The notes beneath the pieces are model-generated. The model worked only from the letters and a program-made list of their open reading frames with translations, had not been told where the DNA came from and did not search any database. This document shows positions 24,666 through 34,594 of a DNA stretch of 64,000 nt, in pieces. The translations under genes and the position numbers were made by a program. Each line of letters begins with the position of its first letter. Within the stretch, counting starts at the first letter, position 1. Origin of the DNA: Streptomyces omiyaensis (GTDB lineage Bacteria > Actinomycetota > Actinomycetes > Streptomycetales > Streptomycetaceae); NCBI RefSeq assembly GCF_014650895.1, contig NZ_BMVV01000001.1, positions 1-64,000 of the forward strand, written 5' to 3'.

Positions 24666-24804
24666 CTCATCCAGAGGGGCAGAGGGATACGGCCCGTTGA
24701 AGCCCCGGCAACCCTCCAGTCGGTTTGTCTTGCGCCAGCGAGGCCCCCGACTCGGGAAGGTGCCAAATCCGTCTCGTGGCGAAATGCGCCATGAGGAAGA
24801 TGAG
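24666..24804 (+). ncRNA. SAM-I (S-box) riboswitch upstream of thrC
   Basis: The S-box core elements occur in order: CCAGAGGGGCAGAGGGATAC, GGCCCGTTGAAGCCCCGGCA followed by ACC, a variable P3 hairpin, AAGGTGCCAAATCC, the P4 hairpin GTGGCGAAATGCGCCAT, and closure of P1 by CTCATC (24666-24671) with GATGAG (24799-24804). The GGAG of the thrC ribosome-binding site overlaps the 3' strand of P1, so SAM binding should hide it and block translation, as known for actinobacterial S-boxes. It is recognised from the conserved core rather than a covariance model. Confidence 0.92.
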
Positions 24805-24823
24805 GAGAAAGGGCCTCCCCTCC

Positions 24824-26110
24824 ATGGCTGTACAGACCGTCGCACCCGCCACCACCGTCGACCTCGGTCCCGCTTCCGGGCTTTCCTGTCGAGAGTGCGG
24901 CGAGGTCTTCGCCCTCGGCCCGATCTTCGCCTGCGAGCTCTGTTTCGGCCCCCTCGAAGTGGCCTACGACCTCCCGGCCGGCGACCCCGAGGCGCTCCGC
25001 AAGCAGATCGAGTCCGGCCCGGCCAGCATCTGGCGCTACGCCCCCCTGCTGCCCGTCCCCGCCGACGTCGCCGAGAAGCCGAACCTGAACCCCGGCTGGA
25101 CCCCGCTCGTCAAGGCCGACAACCTCGCCCGCGAGCTCGGCGTCGCCCCCGGCAGGCTCTTCGTCAAGGACGACTCCGGCAACCCGACCCACTCCTTCAA
25201 GGACCGGGTCGTCGCCCAGGCCATCGAGGCCGCCCGCGCCTTCGGCTTCACCACGCTCTCCTGCTCCTCCACCGGCAACCTGGCCGGCGCCGTCGGCGCC
25301 GCCGCCGCCCGCGCCGGCTTCCGCTCCTGCGTCTTCATCCCGCACGACCTGGAGCAGGGCAAGGTCGTCATGGCCGGTGTCTACGGCGGTGACCTCGTCG
25401 CCATCGAGGGCAACTACGACGACGTCAACCGCTTCTGCTCGGAGCTCATCGGCGACCCGCTCGGCGAGGGCTGGGGCTTCGTCAACGTCAACCTGCGCCC
25501 CTACTACGGCGAGGGCTCCAAGACGCTCGCGTACGAGATCTGCGAGCAGCTCGGCTGGGTCATCCCCGACCAGCTCGTCATCCCGATCGCCTCCGGCTCC
25601 CAGCTCACCAAGATCGACAAGGGGCTCCAGGAGCTCATCAAGCTGGGCCTCGTCGAGGACAGGCCGTACAAGATCTTCGGCGCCCAGGCCGAGGGCTGCT
25701 CCCCGGTCTCCGCCGCCTTCAAGGCCGGCCACGACGTGGTCCGCCCGCAGAAGCCGAACACCATCGCCAAGTCCCTCGCGATCGGCAACCCGGCCGACGG
25801 CCCCTACGTCCTCGACATCGCCCGCCGCACCGGCGGCGCCGTGGAGGACGTGAACGACGAGCAGGTCGTGGACGCGATCAAGCTGCTCGCCCGGACCGAG
25901 GGCATCTTCGCCGAGACCGCGGGCGGCGTGACCGTCGGCGTGACGCGCAAGCTGGTCGAGGCCGGCGTGATCGACCCGAACCTCACCACCGTGGTCCTCA
26001 ACACCGGCGACGGCCTCAAGACCCTGGACGCCGTGGCCGACAGCTCGCAGGCGACCGCCACCATCCGCCCGAACCTCGACGCGTTCCGCGACGCGGGCCT
26101 GGCCCACTGA
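24824..26110 (+). CDS. thrC: Threonine synthase
   Basis: A 428-aa PLP enzyme converting O-phosphohomoserine to threonine. It has an N-terminal zinc-ribbon-like segment (CRECGEVF, CELCFGPLEVAYD) typical of the class also found in mycobacteria and plants. The PLP Lys is in NPTHSFKDRVV, the phosphate-binding loop is SCSSTGNLAGAVGAAAARAG, and SGSQLTKIDKGLQEL and TAGGVTVGVTRKLVE follow. The ATG at 24824 comes after AGGAGAAAGGG, which overlaps the SAM riboswitch P1 stem. SAM control ties threonine formation to methionine supply, since both compete for O-phosphohomoserine. Downstream is the CysO-like gene, 59 bp away, probably cotranscribed. Confidence 0.95.
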   Translation: MAVQTVAPATTVDLGPASGLSCRECGEVFALGPIFACELCFGPLEVAYDLPAGDPEALRKQIESGPASIWRYAPLLPVPADVAEKPNLNPGWTPLVKADNLARELGVAPGRLFVKDDSGNPTHSFKDRVVAQAIEAARAFGFTTLSCSSTGNLAGAVGAAAARAGFRSCVFIPHDLEQGKVVMAGVYGGDLVAIEGNYDDVNRFCSELIGDPLGEGWGFVNVNLRPYYGEGSKTLAYEICEQLGWVIPDQLVIPIASGSQLTKIDKGLQELIKLGLVEDRPYKIFGAQAEGCSPVSAAFKAGHDVVRPQKPNTIAKSLAIGNPADGPYVLDIARRTGGAVEDVNDEQVVDAIKLLARTEGIFAETAGGVTVGVTRKLVEAGVIDPNLTTVVLNTGDGLKTLDAVADSSQATATIRPNLDAFRDAGLAH

Positions 26111-26169
26111 ACCCGGTCCCCCCGAACCCGTCCTCCGCGCCCGGCCCACCGAAAGGTCTCGCACACACC

Positions 26170-26448
26170 ATGGCCGTGAACGTCCGCATCCCCACCATCC
26201 TCCGCACCTACACCGGCGGGCAGGCCGAGGTCGCCGCCGAGGGCGCGACCCTCGCCGAGGTCATCGCCGACCTGGAGAAGAACCACACCGGCATCGCCGC
26301 CCGCGTCCTGGACGACCAGGGCAAGCTGCGCCGCTTCGTGAACGTCTACGTGAACGACGACGACGTCCGCTTCGAGCAGGGCCTGGAGACCGCCACGCCG
26401 GACGGCGCGGGCGTCTCGATCATCCCCGCGGTCGCCGGCGGCTGCTGA
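26170..26448 (+). CDS. MoaD/ThiS-family sulfur carrier, CysO-like
   Basis: A 92-aa ubiquitin-fold sulfur carrier close to mycobacterial CysO: VNVRIPTILRTYTGGQAEV, TLAEVIADLEKNHTGI, LRRFVNVYVNDDDVRF and VSIIPAVAGG. CysO is thiocarboxylated on its terminal GlyGly and donates sulfur for cysteine formation by CysM. Here the protein ends GGC, one Cys past the GlyGly, so the tail would need trimming by a JAMM-type peptidase (Mec+-like) before activation. The same extra residue would resemble the CysO-Cys intermediate. It follows thrC by 59 bp and is followed by a strong terminator, so the two probably form one riboswitch-controlled unit. Confidence 0.88.
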   Translation: MAVNVRIPTILRTYTGGQAEVAAEGATLAEVIADLEKNHTGIAARVLDDQGKLRRFVNVYVNDDDVRFEQGLETATPDGAGVSIIPAVAGGC

Positions 26449-26487
26449 TCACCCCGCACGGAGCCGTCCGCCTTACCGGTCGGTACT

Positions 26488-26527
26488 GAATTGCCCCTTC
26501 CGCGAGAGAAAGCGGAGGGGGCAATTC
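26488..26527 (+). terminator. Terminator after thrC-cysO unit
   Basis: GAATTGCCCCTTCCGC pairs with GCGGAGGGGGCAATTC (one G-T wobble) around GAGAGAAA. The stem is 16 bp and begins 40 bp after the CysO-like stop codon. Confidence 0.85.
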
Positions 26528-26869
26528 TGCATGGTTGAGCGCGGTAGAGTTGGGGAAGTCCCCTCCGCCGCCCGTGCCAGACGCATATGAGAGCCGGCCC
26601 GGACGTGACAAGAATGCGACAACAAGCGGCCGAAACGCGCGCACATCCTGCCCCTTATGCGCCTTTCGCCCGGCCCGACTTGCCCCGCAATTCAAGGATT
26701 TCTTCCCGCTTCCCCTTTCCGCGCCCTCCAGAATTCCCGGTGGATTGCCCTGTTGCAGAGGGCAGTTGGACAGATACATTCAGCGGCGGTCGATGCGTTC
26801 CGGCGCAGGTTCTGACCCGGGTCCGTGAAGTGCGGATCCGCGCAAGGGCCAGTAATAGGGGAGTTAGGC
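26528..26869 (+). other. Long 5' region of the cold-shock gene
   Basis: A 342-bp non-coding stretch, noticeably more A/T-rich than its surroundings, precedes the cold-shock gene. It probably holds the promoter and a long leader RNA. No family-like reading frame is present and I could not define promoter boxes with confidence. Confidence 0.5.
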
Positions 26870-27073
26870 ATGGCTCAGGGCACCGTCAAGTGGTTCAACG
26901 CGGAGAAGGGCTACGGCTTCATCGCGGTCGACGGTGGTGCGGATGTTTTCGTCCACTACAGCGCCATCCAGATGGATGGCTACCGCAGCCTCGAAGAGGG
27001 TCAGCGGGTCGAGTTCGAGATCTCGCAGGGTCAGAAGGGTCCTCAGGCGGACATGGTCAAGGTGACCGTCTGA
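26870..27073 (+). CDS. Cold-shock domain protein
   Basis: A 67-aa CspA-family RNA chaperone. Both nucleic-acid-binding motifs are present: [14 protein letters not shown] (RNP1) and DVFVHYSAI (RNP2), followed by [17 protein letters not shown]. The ATG at 26870 has AGGGGAG 7 nt upstream. It is monocistronic with its own terminator and sits just ahead of groEL, an order shared with S. coelicolor as I recall. It acts in the cytosol by unwinding structured RNA. Confidence 0.97.
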   Translation: MAQGTVKWFNAEKGYGFIAVDGGADVFVHYSAIQMDGYRSLEEGQRVEFEISQGQKGPQADMVKVTV

Positions 27074-27108
27074 GCGCGACGCGATCGGCCAACGACGCCA
27101 CAGCCGTC

Positions 27109-27142
27109 GAGGGGCCCGCATCCCCAGGGATGCGGGCCCCTC
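27109..27142 (+). terminator. Terminator of the cold-shock gene
   Basis: A perfect 15-bp stem GAGGGGCCCGCATCC / GGATGCGGGCCCCTC with loop CCAG, 35 bp after the stop codon. Confidence 0.88.
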
Positions 27143-27200
27143 ACGCGTTCCCGGGGGTGCCGGGAGCTCCGTGCGAGGGCTGCCCGATCCACGAGAGTCG

Positions 27201-27227
27201 CTTGCACTCGCATGGGTCGAGTGCTAA
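27201..27227 (+). promoter_or_regulatory. CIRCE element 1 overlapping the groEL promoter
   Basis: CTTGCACTC, a 9-bp spacer, then GAGTGCTAA fit the HrcA operator TTAGCACTC-N9-GAGTGCTAA with two mismatches in the left arm. TTGCAC (27202-27207) and TAATCA (27225-27230) with a 17-bp spacer form a plausible sigma-HrdB promoter within the element. Confidence 0.85.
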
Positions 27228-27236
27228 TCATTGGCG

Positions 27237-29016
<1,780 letters not shown>

Positions 29017-29052
29017 TCCCGAACGGATCGGAGGTTCCTCGCTGCACGCGAA

Positions 29053-29096
29053 CGCCGAGGGCGGCGCTCCCCGAAAGGGGGGTGCCGCCCTCGGCG
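29053..29096 (+). terminator. groEL terminator
   Basis: CGCCGAGGGCGGC pairs with GCCGCCCTCGGCG, extended by CTCCCC/GGGGGG around GAAA. It is followed by CGTTTCGG, 36 bp past the groEL stop. Confidence 0.85.
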
Positions 29097-29133
29097 CGTT
29101 TCGGCACGGGGCTCCGCGGACGGCCCCTCGTGC

Positions 29134-29217
29134 GGTTCCGTTCCGGCTCCGCGTGAGGTTCCGGTTCCGCGTGCGGCTCCGGCTCCGCCTGCGGCTCCGG
29201 TTCCGTTCCGGCTCCGC
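29134..29217. repeat. Degenerate CGGTTCCG/CGGCTCCG tandem array
   Basis: About ten 6-bp units alternating GGTTCC and GGCTCC with GCGTGC joints. It lies between the groEL terminator and the zinc-ribbon gene. Appears to be simple-sequence expansion. Confidence 0.6.
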
Positions 29218-29262
29218 GTGGATGTGGCCCGCGGTTGCCGGTGGCCCGCGGGTGCCCGTGGC

Positions 29263-29595
29263 TCAGACGACCGGCCGCACCAGGGCCTCGGCCGGCGGCT
29301 CCCCGGTGCGGCGGGCGTGGGCGACGCGGGCCTTGACCTCGGCGAGCGTCCGGGGCCGGTAGCCGGACCCCTCCCCGCCGCAGCCCCGCTTGTGGAAGCG
29401 GATTCCCGCGTGGAGCAGCACCGACAGCACCCGCCAGGCCTCGTCGTCCCGCCGCCTCGGCGGCTGGAACGCGGACCCGACGCCCACCATGAGCGCCCCG
29501 CACCGGGGGCACTTCCGCTCCGGCCCGTGGTCGTACCCCTGCTTGTACGAGCCCCGGCACGGCAGGCAGACGTACGAGGTCCTGGTGATTCCCAT
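29263..29595 (-). CDS. Small zinc-ribbon protein, function unknown
   Basis: A 110-aa protein. An N-terminal four-cysteine knuckle (VCLPCRGSYKQGYDHG, then KCPRCGALMVGVG) would bind zinc. The following helix-rich part contains RRRDDEAWRVLSVLLHAGIRFH and a CGGEG loop, ending RVAHARRTGEPPAEALV. Such proteins are widespread in actinobacteria without assigned role. The ATG at 29595 is the only good start. It sits downstream of the methyltransferase gene on the same strand, with a 110-bp gap, so cotranscription is possible but not shown. Confidence 0.75.
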   Translation of the reverse strand: MGITRTSYVCLPCRGSYKQGYDHGPERKCPRCGALMVGVGSAFQPPRRRDDEAWRVLSVLLHAGIRFHKRGCGGEGSGYRPRTLAEVKARVAHARRTGEPPAEALVRPVV

Positions 29596-29705
29596 GGGGG
29601 CAGCGTAGGACCCCCGCCCGGCCGGAGCCCACGCCTTTACGGCCCCGGGGGCGGCCGGGCGTCCCGGCCGCCTCCCCTTCCTTCGCGTTTCCCGCCGCCT
29701 CCCCG

Positions 29706-30461
29706 TCACGCTTCCTTTCCGGGGCGGCGGAAGAGGCCCGTCCAGAGGAAGGACTCGCCGAAGCGCGGCGAGTCCGCGGGCTCGTCGCGCATGCGGCGGA
29801 GCTCCAGCGGGGCGAGGTCTCCGAAGACCGCGCGGAGCGCGGTGTCGGTGTAGGCGAGGCCGCCCTCCAGGGCGCCCGCGCGGTAGAAGTCGGCGTCGGG
29901 GCGCTCGGAGCCCATGCCGCCCTCGCCCGCCGCGAAGGCCGTCAGGGCGAAGAGCCCGCCGGGCGCCAGGACGCGGTCCAGCAGGGCGAGGTGGCTGACG
30001 CGCCGGTGCGGGGGCAGGTGGTGGAAGCAGCCGGAGTCGTAGACGAGGTCGTAGGGGCCCTCGACCGTGCCGGCCGCGAAGGCGTCGCCGCAGCGGAGGC
30101 GGACGCCGGTCGCCCCCGCCTCCCGGGCGCGCTCCCGCGCCCAGCGGATCGCGGTCGCGGAGAGGTCGACGGCGTCCACCTCGTACCCGAGCGAGGCGAG
30201 GTACAGGGCGTTCCGTCCGGGCCCGCAGCCCAGGTCGAGCGCCCGCCCGCCGCCCGCGAGCAGGCCCCGCTCCGCGTACGCCACGAGGTTCTCGTCCGGC
30301 TTCGGGACGAAGAAGGGCACCGGCCGCCCGCGGTCCGCGTAGAACCCGTCCCACCAGTCCGCGCCGCCCTCCGTCCACCGGTCGGCCCCGGGCGCGAACA
30401 GCCCGTCCAGCAGCGTCAGGACGTCCTCGACCGTGCGGATGCCGCGGTCCGTCTCCCCCAT
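29706..30461 (-). CDS. Class I SAM-dependent methyltransferase
   Basis: A 251-aa methyltransferase with Rossmann motif I LDLGCGPGRNALYLASLG, motif II VDAVDLSATAI, acidic loop RLRCGDAFAAGTVEGPYDLVYDSGCFHHLPP (motif IV region) and LLDRVLAPGGLFALTAFA. The His-rich CFHHLPPHRR stretch resembles small-molecule and thiopurine-type methyltransferases. The ATG at 30461 follows AAGGGAGA at 6 nt. Substrate unknown. It is divergent from the epimerase-like gene. Confidence 0.88.
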   Translation of the reverse strand: MGETDRGIRTVEDVLTLLDGLFAPGADRWTEGGADWWDGFYADRGRPVPFFVPKPDENLVAYAERGLLAGGGRALDLGCGPGRNALYLASLGYEVDAVDLSATAIRWARERAREAGATGVRLRCGDAFAAGTVEGPYDLVYDSGCFHHLPPHRRVSHLALLDRVLAPGGLFALTAFAAGEGGMGSERPDADFYRAGALEGGLAYTDTALRAVFGDLAPLELRRMRDEPADSPRFGESFLWTGLFRRPGKEA

Positions 30462-30721
30462 GCGGATCTCCCTTCGACGTGACCTCCAGGGTAGAGGCAA
30501 GGAGGGTAAATGCCCAGGTCAGGAAGGGTGTTGGGGTGACGGGGGAAGGGCTGGGAGGGGGTGCGCGGGGTGCGGGCGGGGGAGCGGGCCCCGGTCTCCG
30601 CGGCGGGGTGCGAGAAGGCGGCCGAGGGCCCTTCTCCGGCCCCTGGGGGCCCTTCTCGCGGTGCGCCCGGATGCCTTTCGCGGCGTGCCGGACGCCGGGG
30701 GCGGCCCCGGCCGCGCCCCTC

Positions 30722-30758
30722 GTTCGCCGTCGGCGCATTCCGTGCGCCGACGGCGAAC
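30722..30758. promoter_or_regulatory. Perfect 16-bp inverted repeat before reductase gene
   Basis: GTTCGCCGTCGGCGCA / TGCGCCGACGGCGAAC with loop TTCCG, ending 40 bp upstream of the ATG at 30799, inside a 337-bp divergent region that holds nothing else recognisable. It may be an operator, an upstream terminator insulating the gene, or a leader hairpin. Confidence 0.5.
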
Positions 30759-30798
30759 CACCGGCTCCGGGACGCCTGTTCGGTGGTCGACTGGGCGC

Positions 30799-31788
30799 AT
30801 GGAGATTCTGGTTCTCGGTGGGACGGCTTGGGTGGGTCGCGAAGTGTCGCGACGGGCGCTGGAGCGCGGACACGGCGTGACGTGTCTGGCGCGCGGGGAG
30901 AGCGGGGAGGCGGCCGAGGGGGCCGAGCTGGTCGTCGCGGACCGGCGGGAGCCGGGGGCGTACGACGCGCTGGCCGGGCGCGAGTGGGACGCCGTGGTGG
31001 AGGTGTCGTGGCAGCCGGGGTTCGTGCGCGGGGCCCTGGAGGCGCTCGGCGCGAAGGCCCGGCACTGGACCTACGTGTCGTCCGGGAACGTGTACGCCTC
31101 GCAGGCCGAGGTGGGGGCGGACGAGTCGGCCGGGCTGATGACGCCGACCGGGCTGGACGAGGTCGGACGGGAGCTGTACGGGGAGGCCAAGGCCGCCTGC
31201 GAGCTGGCGTCCGTCGCGGCGGTCGGCGACCGGCTGCTGATCGCCCGGGCGGGGCTCATCGGCGGGCCCGGCGACGTGAGCGGCCGCACGGGCTACTGGG
31301 CCGCGCGGGCCGCGCGCGAGCCGGAGGCGCCGCTGCTGGTGCCGGACGAGCCGGAGCTGCCGACCCGGGTCGTCGACGTGCGGGACCTCGTCGACTGGAT
31401 CCTCGACTCCGCGGAGAAGGGCCTGACGGGCGCCTACGACACGGTGGGGCCGAGCGTGGCCCTCGGCGAGTGGATCGCGCTCTCGCGGGCGGCCGCCGGA
31501 CACACCGGACCGGTGGTGCCGGCCGGGTCGGCGTGGCTGCTGGAGCAGGGCGTCACGGAGTTCATGGGGCCCGAGTCCCTGCCGCTGTGGATCGTGGCCG
31601 AGGACTGGGCCGGCTTCCAGGCCCGCTCGGGCGCCGCCGCTGCCGCCGCCGGGCTGCGCCAGCGCCCCCGGACCGAGGTGATCGCCGACACGCTGGCCTG
31701 GGAGCGGGAGCAGGGCCTCGACCGCGAGCGCCGCGCCGGCCTCACCCCGACCCGCGAGGCCGAACTGCTGGGACTGCTGGGGAAGTAG
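30799..31788 (+). CDS. NAD(P)-dependent epimerase/reductase-like protein
   Basis: A 329-aa extended-SDR protein. The N-terminal dinucleotide motif is ILVLGGTAWVGREVSRRAL (GGTxxxG). HWTYVSSGNVYAS marks the catalytic Ser/Thr region, with Tyr in GRELYGEAKAACE (YxxxK modified to YGEAK). Then follow RAGLIGGPGDVSGRTGYW and the LPTRVVDVRDLVDWIL motif. Such proteins act on nucleotide sugars or as mRNA-binding-type reductases; the substrate here is unknown. The ATG at 30799 is clear. It converges on the ABC export operon with only 13 bp between stops. Confidence 0.85.
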   Translation: MEILVLGGTAWVGREVSRRALERGHGVTCLARGESGEAAEGAELVVADRREPGAYDALAGREWDAVVEVSWQPGFVRGALEALGAKARHWTYVSSGNVYASQAEVGADESAGLMTPTGLDEVGRELYGEAKAACELASVAAVGDRLLIARAGLIGGPGDVSGRTGYWAARAAREPEAPLLVPDEPELPTRVVDVRDLVDWILDSAEKGLTGAYDTVGPSVALGEWIALSRAAAGHTGPVVPAGSAWLLEQGVTEFMGPESLPLWIVAEDWAGFQARSGAAAAAAGLRQRPRTEVIADTLAWEREQGLDRERRAGLTPTREAELLGLLGK

Positions 31789-31801
31789 ACCCCGCCGGGG
31801 C

Positions 31802-32545
31802 TCAATGGACGGACGGGGCCGAAGTCAGTGCCGTGTAGGACGCTTCCGCCCTGCGGGCTTCGGGCGTTCCCTCGGGAGCGTGGCCGAGGAAGTCCGCGGT
31901 GGAGCCGGAATAGGTGATCCTGCCGCCGGTGAGAGTGGTGACGTGGTCGGCCTCCTCGGCGAGGTCGGCGACGTCGTGGGTGGACAGCAGGACCCTGACG
32001 TCGTCGGTGGCGAGCCGGAGGACCAGGTCGCGGAAGACGCGCCGCTGGGTGGGGTCCATACCGGCCGTGGGCTCGTCGAGGAGGAGCACGCGGGCGCCGT
32101 GGACGAGGGCGGAGGCGACACCGACCCGACGGAGCTGACCGCCGGAGAGCCGCTTGGTCCTCACCCCGGAGTGTTCTCCCATCTGCACTCGTTCCAGGGC
32201 CGTCGCGGCCGCGTCCCACGCCTCGCCGCGGCTCATCCCCTTCAGCCAGCCGGTGTAGGCGACCTGCTCGCGGGCCGTGAGGCCGGTCATGGCGGTGATG
32301 GACTGGGGCATCCAGGCGACCTTCCTCCGGTACTCCTTCGACAGGGAGGACACCCGGTCCAGGCGCACCGTGCCGGTCAGGGGCCGGTTCACCCCGGCGG
32401 CGAGCTTCAGCAGGGTCGTCTTCCCCGCCCCGTTCGGACCGAGCAGGATCGTCAGCCCCGGAGGCACGGCGTAGTCGAGCCCGGAGAGGACGCGGCGGGT
32501 TCGGCGTCCGTACGCAAAGGAGACTGCTTCGAGGACGAGGGACAC
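31802..32545 (-). CDS. ABC transporter ATP-binding protein
   Basis: A 247-aa ABC ATPase, last gene of a four-gene minus-strand unit. Walker A is LLGPNGAGKTTLLKL, the signature is KRLSGGQLRRVGVASAL, Walker B VLLLDEPTAGMDPTQ and the switch His is in VLLSTHDVADLAEEA. It is typical of ABC-2-type exporters. The GTG at 32545 is preceded by GAAAGG. It lies 10 bp after a membrane protein gene that probably forms part of the same transporter. Confidence 0.93.
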   Translation of the reverse strand: MSLVLEAVSFAYGRRTRRVLSGLDYAVPPGLTILLGPNGAGKTTLLKLAAGVNRPLTGTVRLDRVSSLSKEYRRKVAWMPQSITAMTGLTAREQVAYTGWLKGMSRGEAWDAAATALERVQMGEHSGVRTKRLSGGQLRRVGVASALVHGARVLLLDEPTAGMDPTQRRVFRDLVLRLATDDVRVLLSTHDVADLAEEADHVTTLTGGRITYSGSTADFLGHAPEGTPEARRAEASYTALTSAPSVH

Positions 32546-32555
32546 GGAGGGCCTT

Positions 32556-33140
32556 TCACAGGGGACGGCGAGTGCGGGTCAGCGCGGCCAGACCACCGGC
32601 GAGGACCGCGAGACAGAGGAGGAACGTCGGCGGGTACCCGGCGGGGTGGAGGGTGACGGCCCACGGCCACGGCCGACGGAAGTCGCGATAGCCGGCGAAC
32701 GCGGTGACGAAGACCCAGGTGACCGGGGCGACCGTCGCGAGCTGAGGGCGGACGGCGCCGCCCAGCAGCGCGAGCCCCACGAGGAAGAGGGTGTTGCGTC
32801 CGGCTTCGGTCGCAGCCGCGGAGTGCGAGAGGTGACCGACGGACCAGGCGGTCGCCGTGCTCGCCGCGACCGTGAGGAGGACGAGGACCGTGTCGTACCG
32901 GTGGACGGACCTCGCCCCCATGTCCTCGGCCTCGGGGAGGCGCTGGGCGAGGCTGTGGGTGAGCGTGCCGGTGATGACCAGAGGCACGACGTTCATCAGG
33001 AAGAGCAGGCTGGTGCCCGGCCCGAGCAGGCCGGGCAGGGCGACGGACTGGTCGTGGGCGACCGCGGTGAGCAGGGCGAACGCCATGAGCCCGGGCAGGA
33101 CGACGGCCGTCACGCGCCGCCCTTTGAACCACCAGATCAC
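32556..33140 (-). CDS. Six-helix membrane protein, probable ABC-2 permease subunit
   Basis: A 194-aa integral membrane protein starting at GTG 33140, whose first bases overlap the upstream stop by 4 nt (GTGA). About five or six hydrophobic segments are visible: VVLPGLMAFALLTAVA, LLFLMNVVPLVITGTL, VLVLLTVAASTATAWSV, LFLVGLALLGGAVR, VTWVFVTAFAGY and PTFLLCLAVLAGGLAAL. No family name is evident. Coupling with the neighbouring permease and ATPase genes marks it as a transporter subunit. The 790-aa open frame covering this region is artificial upstream of 33140. Confidence 0.8.
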   Translation of the reverse strand: MIWWFKGRRVTAVVLPGLMAFALLTAVAHDQSVALPGLLGPGTSLLFLMNVVPLVITGTLTHSLAQRLPEAEDMGARSVHRYDTVLVLLTVAASTATAWSVGHLSHSAAATEAGRNTLFLVGLALLGGAVRPQLATVAPVTWVFVTAFAGYRDFRRPWPWAVTLHPAGYPPTFLLCLAVLAGGLAALTRTRRPL

Positions 33141-34522
33141 GAGCGGCCTGCCGGGGGTTCCGGCACGAGGCGGCAGGCCTTCGCCTGCTCCTGTTCGAAC
33201 CAGGCGGTGCGCTGACCGGCGGTGGGCAGCGCGCGGCCCTTCGCGGCGCGCTCCCGCACCTTCGCCAGTACCTCGCCGCCGTTCGCCAACTGGCCGTACT
33301 CGGCGGTGCGCCACGCGAGGTACGGCTTCTGGGCCCCCACTTCGTACGCGGCCCACAGCACGGCCGCGTCGTGATTGACGATCCAGTCGGCGGAGGCGCC
33401 GGGGACGAGAGCCGTGGGGAAGGCGCAGGGGAAGGAGACGGAGTGGAGGAGGACGGCGTGACGGATGCCGGCCAGGTCGCCGTCCGGCCGGTCGGCCTCG
33501 GCCGTCAGCGGCAGCCACCAGGTCGCCCCCGTCGACGGGGGCCGGGTGAGCTCGCGCTCGTACAGCAGGCTGTCGGTGACCGTGGTGGGTACGGTGACGT
33601 CGACCCCGGCCGCCTCGAGCCGCCGGAGCGAGGTGGCGATCTCGCGTCCCACGGTGTCGAGGTCCTCGACCGCGCCTCCGGTCTTGGCCATGCAGACCCG
33701 GGGAGCCGATCCCGTGCAGCGGGCCGGGGCGTGTCCGGCGGTGACCGGAGCCCCCGCGACGGGCCAGTCCGACGCGATGCGCACGCACAGGGCCATGACC
33801 GCGAGGGCCGCCGGAGGGGCTGCCGTGCGCCACGGGCGGCGGCCGTCCCCGGCCCACCACGCCGCGACGGCCAGGGCCGGCGCCGCGGCGAACAGGAACG
33901 GGACGAGGACGGCGGAGGCGGAGAACTGCTCGCCGAAAGCGGCACTGGTGTCGAGCTGTCCGGACACGTGCCGGGGCCAGACCGGATCGCTGTACGCACC
34001 GGTCTTGGCGACGGCGTAGAAGACGGCGACGGCGGAGAGCGGTGCGGCGATCAGGGGCGGGGCGATGTGCCCGAGGGCGCAGCCCACGACGGCGTACGCG
34101 CAGACGATGCCCATGCCCATGGCGAGCGGCAGCAGGGACGCCGGGGTCGGGACCAGCCGTGTCTCGACCAGTCGCATGGCGACCGGCAGGAGGAGGATCA
34201 GCCATCCGGCGGCGACCGAGGGAGCCAGCGCGACGGCGGCCACGCGGTAGCGGGAACGCCCCGGAGCGAGCTCCCACACCCGGTCCCGCTTGAGCCGCCC
34301 GCCGTCCCAGGCCGCGAGACCGCAGGCGATGGCGTACGAGAAGGCGTAGAAGTACAGCAGGGCGACGTGCACCTGCTGGGGTGCCCAGAGGGGACCGTCG
34401 ACGAGCTCGGCGTAGGGCCGGGTCAGGTGGAGGGCGTGGAAGAAGTAGAAGACGACGATGCCCACCCAGACCGGTGCGGTCCACAGGGCGGCGGAGGTGC
34501 GGAGGATGGCTCGAGTTCTCAA
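33137..34522 (-). CDS. Membrane protein with extracytoplasmic C-terminal domain, ABC export system
   Basis: A 461-aa protein with about six transmembrane helices in residues 15-260 (VWVGIVVFYFFHALHL, VALLYFYAFSYAIACGLAAW, AAGWLILLLPVAM, LLPLAMGMGIVCAYAVVG and two more). A C-terminal domain of about 190 residues follows, predicted outside the cell, with four cysteines (ARCTG, RVCMA, FPCAF, KACRL) that could form two disulfides. No motif is recognised in that domain. It overlaps the next gene by 4 nt and lies 72 bp after a small secreted protein gene. It is probably the permease of an uncharacterised exporter or sensor-like ABC system. Confidence 0.78.
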   Translation of the reverse strand: MRTRAILRTSAALWTAPVWVGIVVFYFFHALHLTRPYAELVDGPLWAPQQVHVALLYFYAFSYAIACGLAAWDGGRLKRDRVWELAPGRSRYRVAAVALAPSVAAGWLILLLPVAMRLVETRLVPTPASLLPLAMGMGIVCAYAVVGCALGHIAPPLIAAPLSAVAVFYAVAKTGAYSDPVWPRHVSGQLDTSAAFGEQFSASAVLVPFLFAAAPALAVAAWWAGDGRRPWRTAAPPAALAVMALCVRIASDWPVAGAPVTAGHAPARCTGSAPRVCMAKTGGAVEDLDTVGREIATSLRRLEAAGVDVTVPTTVTDSLLYERELTRPPSTGATWWLPLTAEADRPDGDLAGIRHAVLLHSVSFPCAFPTALVPGASADWIVNHDAAVLWAAYEVGAQKPYLAWRTAEYGQLANGGEVLAKVRERAAKGRALPTAGQRTAWFEQEQAKACRLVPEPPAGRS

Positions 34523-34594
34523 GGGCGCCGATCTCGGGGAGGCGCCGGGAGGCGGGACGGCACCTCCCGGCCGGGTCGTGGTCGGAAGGATCCG

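Noticed and set aside
29134..29217. CRISPR-like array
   Set aside because: Units are 6 bp without unique spacers; it is simple-sequence repetition.
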